Source: JAAUTG01 sp964458705
Lineage (GTDB): Bacteria; Bacteroidota; Bacteroidia; Chitinophagales; Saprospiraceae
Assembly (NCBI GenBank): GCA_964458705.1
Contig: CAYWKD010000016.1
Location: 12,318-76,317 of the forward strand
Direction: 5' to 3'
DNA: 64,000 bases
Position numbers and translations under genes: made by a program. The first letter of the stretch is position 1; each line of letters starts with the position of its first letter. This document shows, piece after piece, positions 57,093-64,000 of the stretch. The notes below the pieces were generated by a model that saw only the letters and a program-made list of their open reading frames with translations, was not told the origin of the DNA and ran no database searches.

Positions 57093-57242
57093 TTATGTGT
57101 TTTTTGCTGATCTTCGGCATCTTTCACTGCAATACTTTACCTCGTCCCAGACCTTTGCCCACTTTTTTCGCCAAGTAAAAGGTCGCCCACAAACAATACA
57201 GTCTTTCTGAGGTAAGTCTTGCTTTTTCTTCTGTTTTGGCAT
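57093..57242 (-). CDS. DUF2256 small zinc-binding protein
   Basis: 49 residues from the ATG at 57242 (MPKQKKKQDLPQK). The signature Cys-Val-x-Cys-Gly-Arg-Pro-Phe-Thr-Trp-Arg-Lys-Lys-Trp and the later Cys-Ser-Glu-Arg-Cys-Arg give four zinc-ligand cysteines. Function of the family is unknown. The frame opens further upstream but the family starts here. 13 bp ahead of the subunit III gene. Confidence 0.9.
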   Translation of the reverse strand: MPKQKKKQDLPQKDCIVCGRPFTWRKKWAKVWDEVKYCSERCRRSAKNT

Positions 57243-57299
57243 TGCGATAAGCATGTAGCGTTTAATATAAACATTGTAACGCAAAATGAGAAAGGATGT

Positions 57300-57725
57300 T
57301 TATGCCCAAACTAATTGTGGTACACCGTTTATGTAACCGTACACAATAGCATTTTGCTCGTATTGCCTAGCTAGTTCAAGAGCAGTGATTAGTTTAATGT
57401 TAGGAATAAAAAATCCGATTTCAGTTTGCCAGTTTTCATCGCTAGGTCGCCCTTCAGAAAAGTAAAGATCAGTATATTTTAGTTGTCGCAAAGCAGTTTC
57501 TAAATGAGCATTTCGATATTCATTTTCTGACTTAGAGCGCATCTGAGAGTAAGGATTCGCAGCAGTCATTTTTACCCAAGTATTGATATTGTTGGCTTTC
57601 AACCAGTTATTAAAATCAGGATGAAATACATTGATTTTGAGATTAAATTGAATAGCATCGGTTTTGAGCACGTAAGTAGTATCTAAGTACGCCTGCTTAA
57701 ATTGAGCTTTTTCATTTACAGTCAT
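57300..57725 (-). CDS. DUF3293 domain protein
   Basis: 141 residues from the ATG at 57725; the frame continues to a TTG at 57779 with no clear benefit. WVKMTAANPYSQ, then a conserved Asn-Glu-Tyr-Arg-Asn and a C-terminal EQNAIVYG motif fit DUF3293. Soluble, no signal. Function unknown. First gene of the likely DUF3293-DUF2256-subunit III-ccoI run, 57 bp ahead of DUF2256. Confidence 0.75.
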   Translation of the reverse strand: MTVNEKAQFKQAYLDTTYVLKTDAIQFNLKINVFHPDFNNWLKANNINTWVKMTAANPYSQMRSKSENEYRNAHLETALRQLKYTDLYFSEGRPSDENWQTEIGFFIPNIKLITALELARQYEQNAIVYGYINGVPQLVWA

Positions 57726-57870
57726 AGTGTTATTGTTACATGACTTTAATGTAGAATTGATCTCCCTCTTAGTTGCCAAAAAAATTCTACATTTTTTAAT
57801 AATCTACTTTTAATCAGTATTTTATGATTTTTAAATTTTAGTAATATACAATTTATAAATCACATTCAAA

Positions 57871-57902
57871 TTGATTGTATCAATAATTATATCATATATT
57901 TG
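57871..57902 (+). promoter_or_regulatory. Bacteroidota-type promoter (TTG N21 TATATTTG)
   Basis: A perfect -33 TTG (57871-57873) and a perfect -7 TATATTTG (57895-57902) with a 21-nt spacer, within the range of the housekeeping promoters of Bacteroidota. The TTG lies in a palindrome ATTGAT-TGT-ATCAAT, so a regulator could block it. Predicted start of transcription is near 57909, giving a leader of about 240 nt. Confidence 0.65.
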
Positions 57903-57991
57903 TGTCGTCGAGCTGTTGCAAACAATTCTGTTATGACTATTTAGTGCCGAAGGTACTTATAATGGCAACAATACACTTACTGGGCTTGAAT

Positions 57992-58013
57992 GGAAAAGTG
58001 CATGCACTCTTCC
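57992..58013. repeat. 22-bp near-perfect palindrome in the leader
   Basis: Sequence reads the same on both strands in ten of eleven base pairs per arm, centred on GTGCATGCAC. It could be an operator or an RNA hairpin. Confidence 0.6.
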
Positions 58014-58148
58014 AACCAGCATTTGCTAAACTTACTTTGCATTGAGCACAGGCTCAATAAACAAATTATTGTAAACAATTCAGATAAAGTAATAACATAT
58101 TAAAGTCCGAAGTAGTGCTAGTTCTAACACTTAAAAAATATAGTGACA

Positions 58149-60029
58149 ATGAGGAGCTGGCAACTAGTAACACTACTTTTGTTGATTACACTTCAATCAA
58201 GCTGTCCGCTATTAGGGCAGATAAATTACACTGCGAACGATCTTGTTATCCCCTATGAAGGTCATTTTGGTTATGGCAGTAATTTGGGGTATTATCCACC
58301 TTTGACTACTGAAGAGCTAGGGGATTTAGCCTTTGGCAATGCTCAAAATGAAATTGAAGGTGCTGGTATTACAACCCTTCGATCAGCACTTTTTGGGCAT
58401 TTCCAAGAAGACTGGGGATATGATTTTCGAATACCAACTTTTGAGTATTACCAATCACTAGGCGATACAGACCATGTTCTTTTTTTAGGGTATCCACCTG
58501 AAAAATACAGGGATACCACTTTTTATTGCGACACGATGCGCTCTGAATTGTATGCCAATTTATATGAGCCTATTTGGGATGACGGATTGAATGGTACGCC
58601 TGTGAACGAAGATAACTATTATGCAAATTATGTTTATAAGACTGTTACGCTCTACAAAGACTATGTAAAGTTTTGGGAAGTCTGGAATGAACCAGATTAT
58701 TCATTTTCAGCTAGTTCTATTCATGGACAAGAGGAAGAAAATAGCTGGTGGAATAAAAACCCTAATCCTTGTGATTATGATATTCACGCACCTATTTTCC
58801 ACTATATCCGGATGCTCAGAATCAGCTATGAAGTCATTAAGTCAATTGATGAAGGACTGTATGTAGCGATAGGTGGCATTGGCTATCCCAGCTTTCTAGA
58901 TGCTGTGTTAAGAAATACAGACAATCCCAACAATGGCAGCATATCAGAGGATTTTCCTTTAGGCGGAGGTGCTTATTTTGATGTATTGAGCTATCATGTC
59001 TATCCGCATATTGACGGAAGCCTTAGAACGTGGAACAATCAAAAACGACAATTTGATTACATGCGAAATTCAGACGAGGCGGTAAAAGGCGTGATTGATC
59101 TTAGAGATCGATTCAGAGAAGTGTTATTTGATTATGGCTACAACGGTAATATCTATCCGAGAAAAGAATGGATAATTACGGAGTCTAATGTACCTAGAAA
59201 ACCTTTAAATGGCGGATTTGGCTCTGATGAAGTGCAACGAAATTTCATTGTTAAAGCCTTAGTAGAAAGTCAAAAAAACGACATTAAGCAATTTCATATA
59301 TTTACTTTAGGCGATAAGTGGGACGAAGCTGACGCACAAAATAAATATGATGAATATCAAATAATGGGTCTCTATGATAGGCTCATTAATCGGAATGTAT
59401 CAGAAGTGGAACTGAATGATGTTGGAATAGCCTATCGCACTTGTGCTAGATTGCTCCACAAAAAACGATTCGCTCCTAATCTTTTTCAAGATTTACTGCT
59501 TCCTCCAACTGTGAATGGAGGTGTCTTTACAAGTGATTACGGGAAAAAAGTATATGTACTTTGGGCAGTTGCCACACAAGATCAATCAGAGCAGGCTAAC
59601 TACACCCTTAATTTAAGTAAGCAAACTGGCACAAAAAAATTCATACAGCACTATTGGCATAGCAGCGAGCGTGGTGATTCGGTAATTGTAAGTGGACAAC
59701 AAATACAACTGAATAGTACACCTATTTTTTTGACACCTCTCGAAGAAGAGGATAATCCTTTAGAGGCTCGTTATGCTTTAGAAGTATTTCCAAATCCATT
59801 TTCTGATCGATTGACGATAAAACTTAATGTTGAGAATGCTCAATCTATAACGCTTCGTTTAATAAATCAAATGGGGGTAGAAGTGGTCAGTTTATTAGAT
59901 GATGAATGGAAAGAATCAGGAGAGTATAAGTGGGTATTGGATGATACACTATTTGAAGGACATGTATTTTTCTTGGAATATATTATTCAGAATGAAGTTA
60001 AAAGGGTGTTAATTATAAAAGAGAGTTAA
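58149..60029 (+). CDS. T9SS-secreted glycoside-hydrolase-like protein (clan GH-A fold)
   Basis: 626 residues from the ATG at 58149; a GTG two codons earlier (58143) is possible. The signal peptide (MRSWQLVTLLLLITLQ) ends near LLGQ. The body looks like a TIM-barrel glycosidase: WNEPD at 179-183 gives Glu181 as the acid/base, and IITES at 341-346 gives Glu345 as the nucleophile, the typical clan GH-A placement. The family (GH39/GH5-like) and substrate are not certain. A second, smaller beta domain follows, and a T9SS sorting domain ends it (VFPNPFSDRLTIKL). A strong terminator lies 226 bp after the stop. Confidence 0.85.
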   Translation: MRSWQLVTLLLLITLQSSCPLLGQINYTANDLVIPYEGHFGYGSNLGYYPPLTTEELGDLAFGNAQNEIEGAGITTLRSALFGHFQEDWGYDFRIPTFEYYQSLGDTDHVLFLGYPPEKYRDTTFYCDTMRSELYANLYEPIWDDGLNGTPVNEDNYYANYVYKTVTLYKDYVKFWEVWNEPDYSFSASSIHGQEEENSWWNKNPNPCDYDIHAPIFHYIRMLRISYEVIKSIDEGLYVAIGGIGYPSFLDAVLRNTDNPNNGSISEDFPLGGGAYFDVLSYHVYPHIDGSLRTWNNQKRQFDYMRNSDEAVKGVIDLRDRFREVLFDYGYNGNIYPRKEWIITESNVPRKPLNGGFGSDEVQRNFIVKALVESQKNDIKQFHIFTLGDKWDEADAQNKYDEYQIMGLYDRLINRNVSEVELNDVGIAYRTCARLLHKKRFAPNLFQDLLLPPTVNGGVFTSDYGKKVYVLWAVATQDQSEQANYTLNLSKQTGTKKFIQHYWHSSERGDSVIVSGQQIQLNSTPIFLTPLEEEDNPLEARYALEVFPNPFSDRLTIKLNVENAQSITLRLINQMGVEVVSLLDDEWKESGEYKWVLDDTLFEGHVFFLEYIIQNEVKRVLIIKES

Positions 60030-60347
60030 TAAAGTCTATGAAGGCTTGGGAATGAAAAGATCAAGTTGGACTTAGCTTGAAAAAGCATGATTTAGAGGAG
60101 AGAAGCAAATATCTAACATTTACAAATGTTACTATTTATTGATTAAGTTCATCTTTATTGACGTTGGTTGTAACTTTTCAAATACTTGAAACGAACTATC
60201 ACCAATAAGACAATTTACATAGAAATCACCCGATGTATTATTAACCTGTCGGGAGGCACTACAAGCGTAGTGCCTTTTTTTTGTGAATAAACTTTATCTT
60301 CGGCTTGTATTATCTCAGGATGAGTTTTAACTAACAAACTTTAGACA
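60030..60347. other. 318-bp gap before the Panacea-domain gene
   Basis: No protein frame of note. It contains the intrinsic terminator at 60255-60282 and, after it, an AT-rich stretch that must carry the promoter of the next gene. Confidence 0.55.
60255..60282 (+). terminator. Strong intrinsic terminator
   Basis: GGCACTAC and its exact complement with a 4-nt loop (AAGC), followed by eight T. It ends the transcript of the glycoside-hydrolase-like gene and separates it from the Panacea-domain gene. Confidence 0.9.
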
Positions 60348-60836
60348 ATGCAGCCATCTATCGCCACTGCCAACTTCTTCTTAGACTGTGCCTTTCAGAT
60401 TCATTATCCGATGGATTCCCAAAAGCTAGTTGCACTTACCTATATTGCACATGGCTGGCATTTGGGTATTACAGGTCGTCCACTGCTTTCAGAGTCAATA
60501 GAGGCGTGGCAAGCAGGGCCTGTTGTTCCTTCTGTCTATCATCAATTTGCATCAAATGCTCAGTCTATTACCAGCTATGCGACGAACTATGCTGAGGGAG
60601 ATTTTTTTGCGCCAAAAATAAAAAATGTGGACATCCAAAATGTACTGAGTCGAGTTTGGAAAGTTTATCAAGAAATTGATACCAACCAATTAGTTGATAT
60701 GTGTAAAAAAAGGGGAACACCTTGGCATACCACTTGGGTAAATAGAAAACCCTCGGATTGTATTGCTATCATAATTCCCAATAATACAATTTTATCTTAT
60801 TACAAATTGAGGGTGGATAAAGCACTCATACATTAA
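60348..60836 (+). CDS. Panacea domain (DUF4065, SocA-like) protein, no toxin partner seen
   Basis: 162 residues. The start ATANFFLDCA, then DSQKLVALTYIAHGWHLG, and the SIEAWQAGPVVPSVYHQF stretch match the Panacea (PanA/SocA) antitoxin domain. In toxin-antitoxin systems such antitoxins are encoded next to a short toxin gene. Neither side holds one here: the upstream gap has no frame of note and the next gene is a convergent lipoprotein overlapping by 4 bp. It may be a standalone member. Confidence 0.85.
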   Translation: MQPSIATANFFLDCAFQIHYPMDSQKLVALTYIAHGWHLGITGRPLLSESIEAWQAGPVVPSVYHQFASNAQSITSYATNYAEGDFFAPKIKNVDIQNVLSRVWKVYQEIDTNQLVDMCKKRGTPWHTTWVNRKPSDCIAIIIPNNTILSYYKLRVDKALIH

Positions 60837-61177
60837 TTGGTCTTACCAATCTCCTGCTCCATCTTTTTTAACAGTTCCATTGACTTACTGTAAAGACTAT
60901 CCATGCGAATAGGATCATTCTGCATTGCATCCAACGTCTTGTTAAACTCCTCCATAGTTACGCCATGTATCTCGTATATTTTGTCGAAATACACATTAAT
61001 GATGCTATCTTTTTCTTCACGAACATAAGGCTGTGCGGCAATTTCTGCGAGGTAGGCATCTACGAATACTTTTACAAATTTATCCTCTGGAATTAAAGTT
61101 GTTTTCTTTTCGCTACAAGCTGTGGCAACAAATACAAACAACAATAAACCTAGTAAACAGTATCTACTATTTGACAT
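60833..61177 (-). CDS. DUF4296 lipoprotein
   Basis: 114 residues. The lipobox ends at Cys21 (FVATAC). The rest is a helical domain with KFVKVFVDAYLAEIAAQ and a Tyr-Phe-Asp-Lys-Ile-Tyr stretch, matching DUF4296 of Bacteroidota. Role unknown. It follows the MlaD-type gene by 6 bp on the same strand, so the two are probably one transcript. Confidence 0.88.
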   Translation of the reverse strand: MSNSRYCLLGLLLFVFVATACSEKKTTLIPEDKFVKVFVDAYLAEIAAQPYVREEKDSIINVYFDKIYEIHGVTMEEFNKTLDAMQNDPIRMDSLYSKSMELLKKMEQEIGKTN

Positions 61178-61183
61178 TATGTA

Positions 61184-62221
61184 TCAATTTTGCTCATCAA
61201 AAGCGGGATCTTTTGTAGGCTCGTATGGCATTTCCTTCTTAGAAAGTATGCGACGATAGCGTTCTGGATGCAAGCGAATATCTTGTAGCAAAAAGTCTAG
61301 GTTTTGCATGGCTTTATCTATCTGTTCATAAAGGGTAGCGTCATTCACTAGCTTACCGAGTGTGCCATTGCCTTTATTTACTTGATCTAGTAGTAATTTT
61401 ATATCAACTATAGCTGCGTCTGCACCCGACAAAGTGTTATTTAGATTTTCAACTGTTCCTTCGACCGATTGGACTGTATTTACCAAATTTAATTTTGATA
61501 TTTCACGGGCGAAGGTATCCACATTTGAGATAATGCTTTCTAGGGCTTGGCTCTTCCCCTCAACCGTTTTTGTCAAAATAGCTACATCGTCCACAATGCT
61601 ATTGATCTCACTTGAATTTTGACGAATTAGTGCATTCAAACTTGATGTAGTAGTTTTTAAGTTTTGTAATATGATATCCATATCGCTGAGTGCTTTCCCA
61701 ATCGCTGAATTTTCATCACTTACTGTTTGACCCAAAGAGTCAAGCACAGATTTTGCACCTTCTGAAACAACGGATACATAAGATTTTAATTCATCAGGCG
61801 AACCTAACATCGTGGACATTACGCCTTTCAAGCCACCTTTGAGATAATCGCCACTTTCTACACAATTTGTACCACTACAAGGGCGATCAAAATGAAGAAT
61901 AACGCGTTTTTCTCCCAAAAAATCTGTTGTAGCAATTATAGCTACTGCGCTTTTCGGAATCGGCAGATTTGTCTCAATTGCCATTTCTACGATCACAGTC
62001 TTTAGGTTCTCGGGATTGAGCTCTACTGCTGTTACTACTCCTACCTTCACACCACTTCGCATGATAGAAGTGCCTTCACGTAAGCCATTTACATCTTCGT
62101 ATTCTGCGTATATAACTTTGATGCTATCCAGAATATTACGACCTTCCACAAATTTGTATCCCCACAAAAAAAGCGCAATCGTAACAATGGCTAGCAATCC
62201 AATTTTTATTTCGTTAGACAT
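61184..62221 (-). CDS. MlaD family protein (MCE domain)
   Basis: 345 residues: an N-terminal membrane helix (about 7-23), the MCE domain (about 35-115; GVKVGVVTAVEL, then FLGEKRVILHF) and a long helical tail (about 140-330). MCE proteins bind lipids in the periplasm and pass them between membranes with an ABC transporter (the MlaFEDB type). The other parts are not in the window. Confidence 0.92.
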   Translation of the reverse strand: MSNEIKIGLLAIVTIALFLWGYKFVEGRNILDSIKVIYAEYEDVNGLREGTSIMRSGVKVGVVTAVELNPENLKTVIVEMAIETNLPIPKSAVAIIATTDFLGEKRVILHFDRPCSGTNCVESGDYLKGGLKGVMSTMLGSPDELKSYVSVVSEGAKSVLDSLGQTVSDENSAIGKALSDMDIILQNLKTTTSSLNALIRQNSSEINSIVDDVAILTKTVEGKSQALESIISNVDTFAREISKLNLVNTVQSVEGTVENLNNTLSGADAAIVDIKLLLDQVNKGNGTLGKLVNDATLYEQIDKAMQNLDFLLQDIRLHPERYRRILSKKEMPYEPTKDPAFDEQN

Positions 62222-62361
62222 AAATTATTGTTTGGTTGAACAAAAGTAATAAGCCTTGATGAAAACGCATGAGTTTATGAGAGGTTTCATATTAATCCTA
62301 AAGCAATACCATCAAATACTTTAGTGAAAAAATCAAAAAGTCTCAGAATCGTAACTTTCCG

Positions 62362-62369
62362 TATATTTG
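62362..62369 (+). promoter_or_regulatory. Possible -7 element of trhO
   Basis: TATATTTG is a perfect match to the Bacteroidota -7 element and lies 45 bp before the trhO ATG. No TTG is found at the usual -33 distance, so the call is tentative. Confidence 0.35.
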
Positions 62370-62414
62370 CTCATAAAACTTATTTTTTGACAGATAACTT
62401 ACAATTGTCCAGTT

Positions 62415-63461
62415 ATGAAACGATTATTCAACCTCGTCAATAACGACAGACTCAAGGAGCAGATGCTCCAAAGTGATGAGAAGCGCATCACGCTCTCTTT
62501 TTATCAGTATGCCCATATTACAGATACAGTAGCTTTTCGCAATCAACTCTATCTGGGCTTAAGCGAATTTAACGTGTATGGAAGGATTTATGTAGCTAAA
62601 GAGGGAATCAACGCTCAAATTTCTGTGCCTCAAGAGCAGTTCGAGGGAATGAAGTGTTATTTGTATAGTTTCGATTTCTTGGATGGTATTCGACTCAATA
62701 TTGCAGTGGATGATGACGGAAGGTCATTTTACAAACTCAAAATTAAAGTTCGAGAAAAAATTGTAGCGGATGGCTTAAATGATGCTAACTTCGACGTTAC
62801 TAAGCGAGGTAAAGAATTAACAGCCAAAGAGTATAATGAATTAGCAGCACAAGAAGATACCCTTGTTGTAGATATGCGAAATCACTACGAGAGTAAAGTG
62901 GGCTACTTTGACGGGGCTATTTTGCCAGACGTTGAGACTTTTCGTGAGGCTCTGCCTTTGGTGGAAAAAATGTTGGCAGATAAAAAAGACAAAAATATCA
63001 TCATGTATTGTACTGGTGGTATTCGCTGCGAGAAAGCTAGCGCTTATTATTTGCACAAAGGATTTAAGAACGTTCACATGGTGAAAGGTGGCATTATTAG
63101 TTATGCTCGACAGTGTAAAGAAGAGGGGCTAGAAAACAAATTCATTGGTAAGAATTTTGTATTCGACGAGCGTGTGGGAGAACGCATTGGCGAGGAAATT
63201 GTAGCCGAGTGCCATCAATGCGGAAAACCCTGCGATGTGCATGTCAACTGCGCCAACGATGCTTGCCACATTCTTTTTATTCAATGTGAGGAATGTGCTA
63301 AAAAATATAATGCTTGCTGCTCGAAGAAATGTGCTGAGTTCAAAGCCTTACCTGAAGCAGAGCAGGAAGCGTTGAAAAAGACTATCGAGTTTAACGGGAA
63401 AAAATTTGGAAAGGGGAGATACAAGGCTTCATACAAAGACGAAGCATTAAATCTTGAATAA
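62415..63461 (+). CDS. trhO: tRNA uridine hydroxylase TrhO (rhodanese-type, YceA family)
   Basis: 348 residues. An N-terminal acylphosphatase-like domain is followed by a rhodanese domain with the active-site Cys199 in CTGGIRCEKA, where Cys205 also lies, and a C-terminal Cys-rich zinc-like part (CHQCGKPCD and ACCSKKC). The family oxidises U34 of several tRNAs to 5-hydroxyuridine, in the presence of oxygen. The length fits the family. Confidence 0.93.
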   Translation: MKRLFNLVNNDRLKEQMLQSDEKRITLSFYQYAHITDTVAFRNQLYLGLSEFNVYGRIYVAKEGINAQISVPQEQFEGMKCYLYSFDFLDGIRLNIAVDDDGRSFYKLKIKVREKIVADGLNDANFDVTKRGKELTAKEYNELAAQEDTLVVDMRNHYESKVGYFDGAILPDVETFREALPLVEKMLADKKDKNIIMYCTGGIRCEKASAYYLHKGFKNVHMVKGGIISYARQCKEEGLENKFIGKNFVFDERVGERIGEEIVAECHQCGKPCDVHVNCANDACHILFIQCEECAKKYNACCSKKCAEFKALPEAEQEALKKTIEFNGKKFGKGRYKASYKDEALNLE

Positions 63462-63732
63462 AAGTTTTGCACACAGTTGTTGATGCCTTTTACACTTAAA
63501 TGGCAAAAAAATAGATGCGCTTGACCTCTTTTGTTAATTGATTGTTAAGAGTTTAGCAATTTTGGTAAAAATAAGTGCTGATTTTCCACATTTCACCCTG
63601 TGTTTCTCACATTTTATACTCGCTTTTTCAACATATGTTGACAACATTGTGGACTAATTATACTGGATTTGCATTGTTTAGAAGGTTACTTTTGATTGTC
63701 TTAATAGAGAAAACTAATATATCGAACATACT

Positions 63733-64000
63733 ATGGCTAATAACAACCAATACGATTCAAACAAGATCCGCACTCTTAACGCTTCTGGAAGAAATAAGAA
63801 AAACGAAGACCTCAGCCATTTTGTGTACGGCAAGCTACCACCACAAGCTATCCCACTGGAAGAAGCGATTTTAGGGGCAATTATGCTAGATAAGGATGCC
63901 CTACCTGTTGTTTTGGATATACTGCGCCCCGAGAGCTTCTATAAAGATGGCCATCAAAAAATTTATAGGGCGATGATGAGCCTATTCGAGAAGTCGCAAC
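63733..64000 (+). CDS. dnaB: Replicative DNA helicase DnaB, N-terminal part (runs out of the window)
   Basis: 89 codons are visible from the ATG at 63733. The segment HFVYGKLPPQAIPLEEAILG followed by AIMLDKDALPVVLDILRPE and FYKDGHQKIYRAM is the start of the DnaB N-terminal domain. The helicase domain lies beyond the window. An overlapping frame starting at 63575 is a shadow. Confidence 0.94.
   Translation, partial: MANNNQYDSNKIRTLNASGRNKKNEDLSHFVYGKLPPQAIPLEEAILGAIMLDKDALPVVLDILRPESFYKDGHQKIYRAMMSLFEKSQ

Larger units (their letters stand above)
57726..58148 (+). other. Long intergenic leader region before the T9SS glycoside-hydrolase-like gene
   Basis: 423 bp. It holds a full Bacteroidota promoter (57871-57902) and, downstream of it, four hairpins in series: 57943-57957 (6-bp stem with one G-U, 3-nt loop), 57992-58013 (22-bp palindrome with one mismatch per arm), 58041-58058 (perfect 7-bp stem, 4-nt loop) and 58114-58131 (7-bp stem, one mismatch). 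The last ends about 18 nt before the start codon. Confidence 0.6.

Noticed and set aside
57870..57884. Second FNR-type box (ATTGAT-TGT-ATCAAT)
   Set aside because: The spacer is three bases, not four, so it does not fit the FNR/Crp spacing. It overlaps the promoter -33 and is kept only as a possible operator.
63575..63874. 99-residue frame overlapping the start of dnaB
   Set aside because: It is in another frame over the first dnaB codons and has no family match.

Overview
This window comes from a Bacteroidota chromosome with an AT-rich genome (about 40% GC by eye). The evidence is four secreted proteins ending in type IX secretion system (T9SS) sorting domains, SprB-type adhesin repeats, a PorV/PorQ-family protein, GldE, a fused CcoNO oxidase subunit, DUF4296 and at least one promoter of the TTG / TAnnTTTG type. 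The giant SprB-like proteins suggest the Saprospiria, but that is an inference. I see no rRNA, tRNA, insertion sequence, prophage or CRISPR array.

Layout. 1-14.5 kb: two giant repeat-built T9SS surface proteins flank an OmpA protein with calcium-binding TSP3 repeats, all on the plus strand. 14.6-21.0 kb (minus): a cbb3 oxidase operon, ccoS-ccoNO-ccoQ-ccoP-ccoG-ccoH-TauE/SafE, behind a perfect FNR-type palindrome; the 52-residue ccoS is easy to miss. 21.3-31 kb: trehalose synthesis (fused OtsAB), pdxJ, a Gfo/Idh oxidoreductase, lptB, an Ig-like lipoprotein, DUF937, dut, and a PorV/PorQ-family gene. 31.5-35.9 kb: the rod-shape cluster mreB-mreC-mreD-pbp2. 36-41.7 kb (minus): mutY-unknown-ssb-gldE, then cysH and a ferredoxin-NADP-reductase-like flavoprotein. 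42-45 kb: glutaminase, acyl-ACP thioesterase, XdhC.

45-50 kb (minus) is the most unusual part. A membrane protein related to Pycsar effectors, with a degenerate HD-like half, overlaps by 20 bp a 1222-residue lipoprotein. That lipoprotein joins a calcineurin-like phosphoesterase, a region with motifs like FAM20/CotH/HipA-type atypical kinases, and an Omp85-like barrel. No nucleotide cyclase is present. I consider this pair the best candidate for an undescribed system.

50-64 kb: a PA-domain T9SS protein, the copper P-type ATPase ccoI displaced from the cco operon, a lone oxidase subunit III, DUF2256, DUF3293, a T9SS glycoside-hydrolase-like protein behind a long structured leader, an orphan Panacea-domain protein, a DUF4296-MlaD pair, trhO and the start of dnaB.

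How the genes fit together: the cco operon, ccoI and the FNR site describe microaerobic respiration. PorV/PorQ, GldE and the four sorting-domain proteins describe T9SS secretion and surface display. mreBCD/pbp2, lptB, MlaD and the OmpA protein serve the cell envelope.
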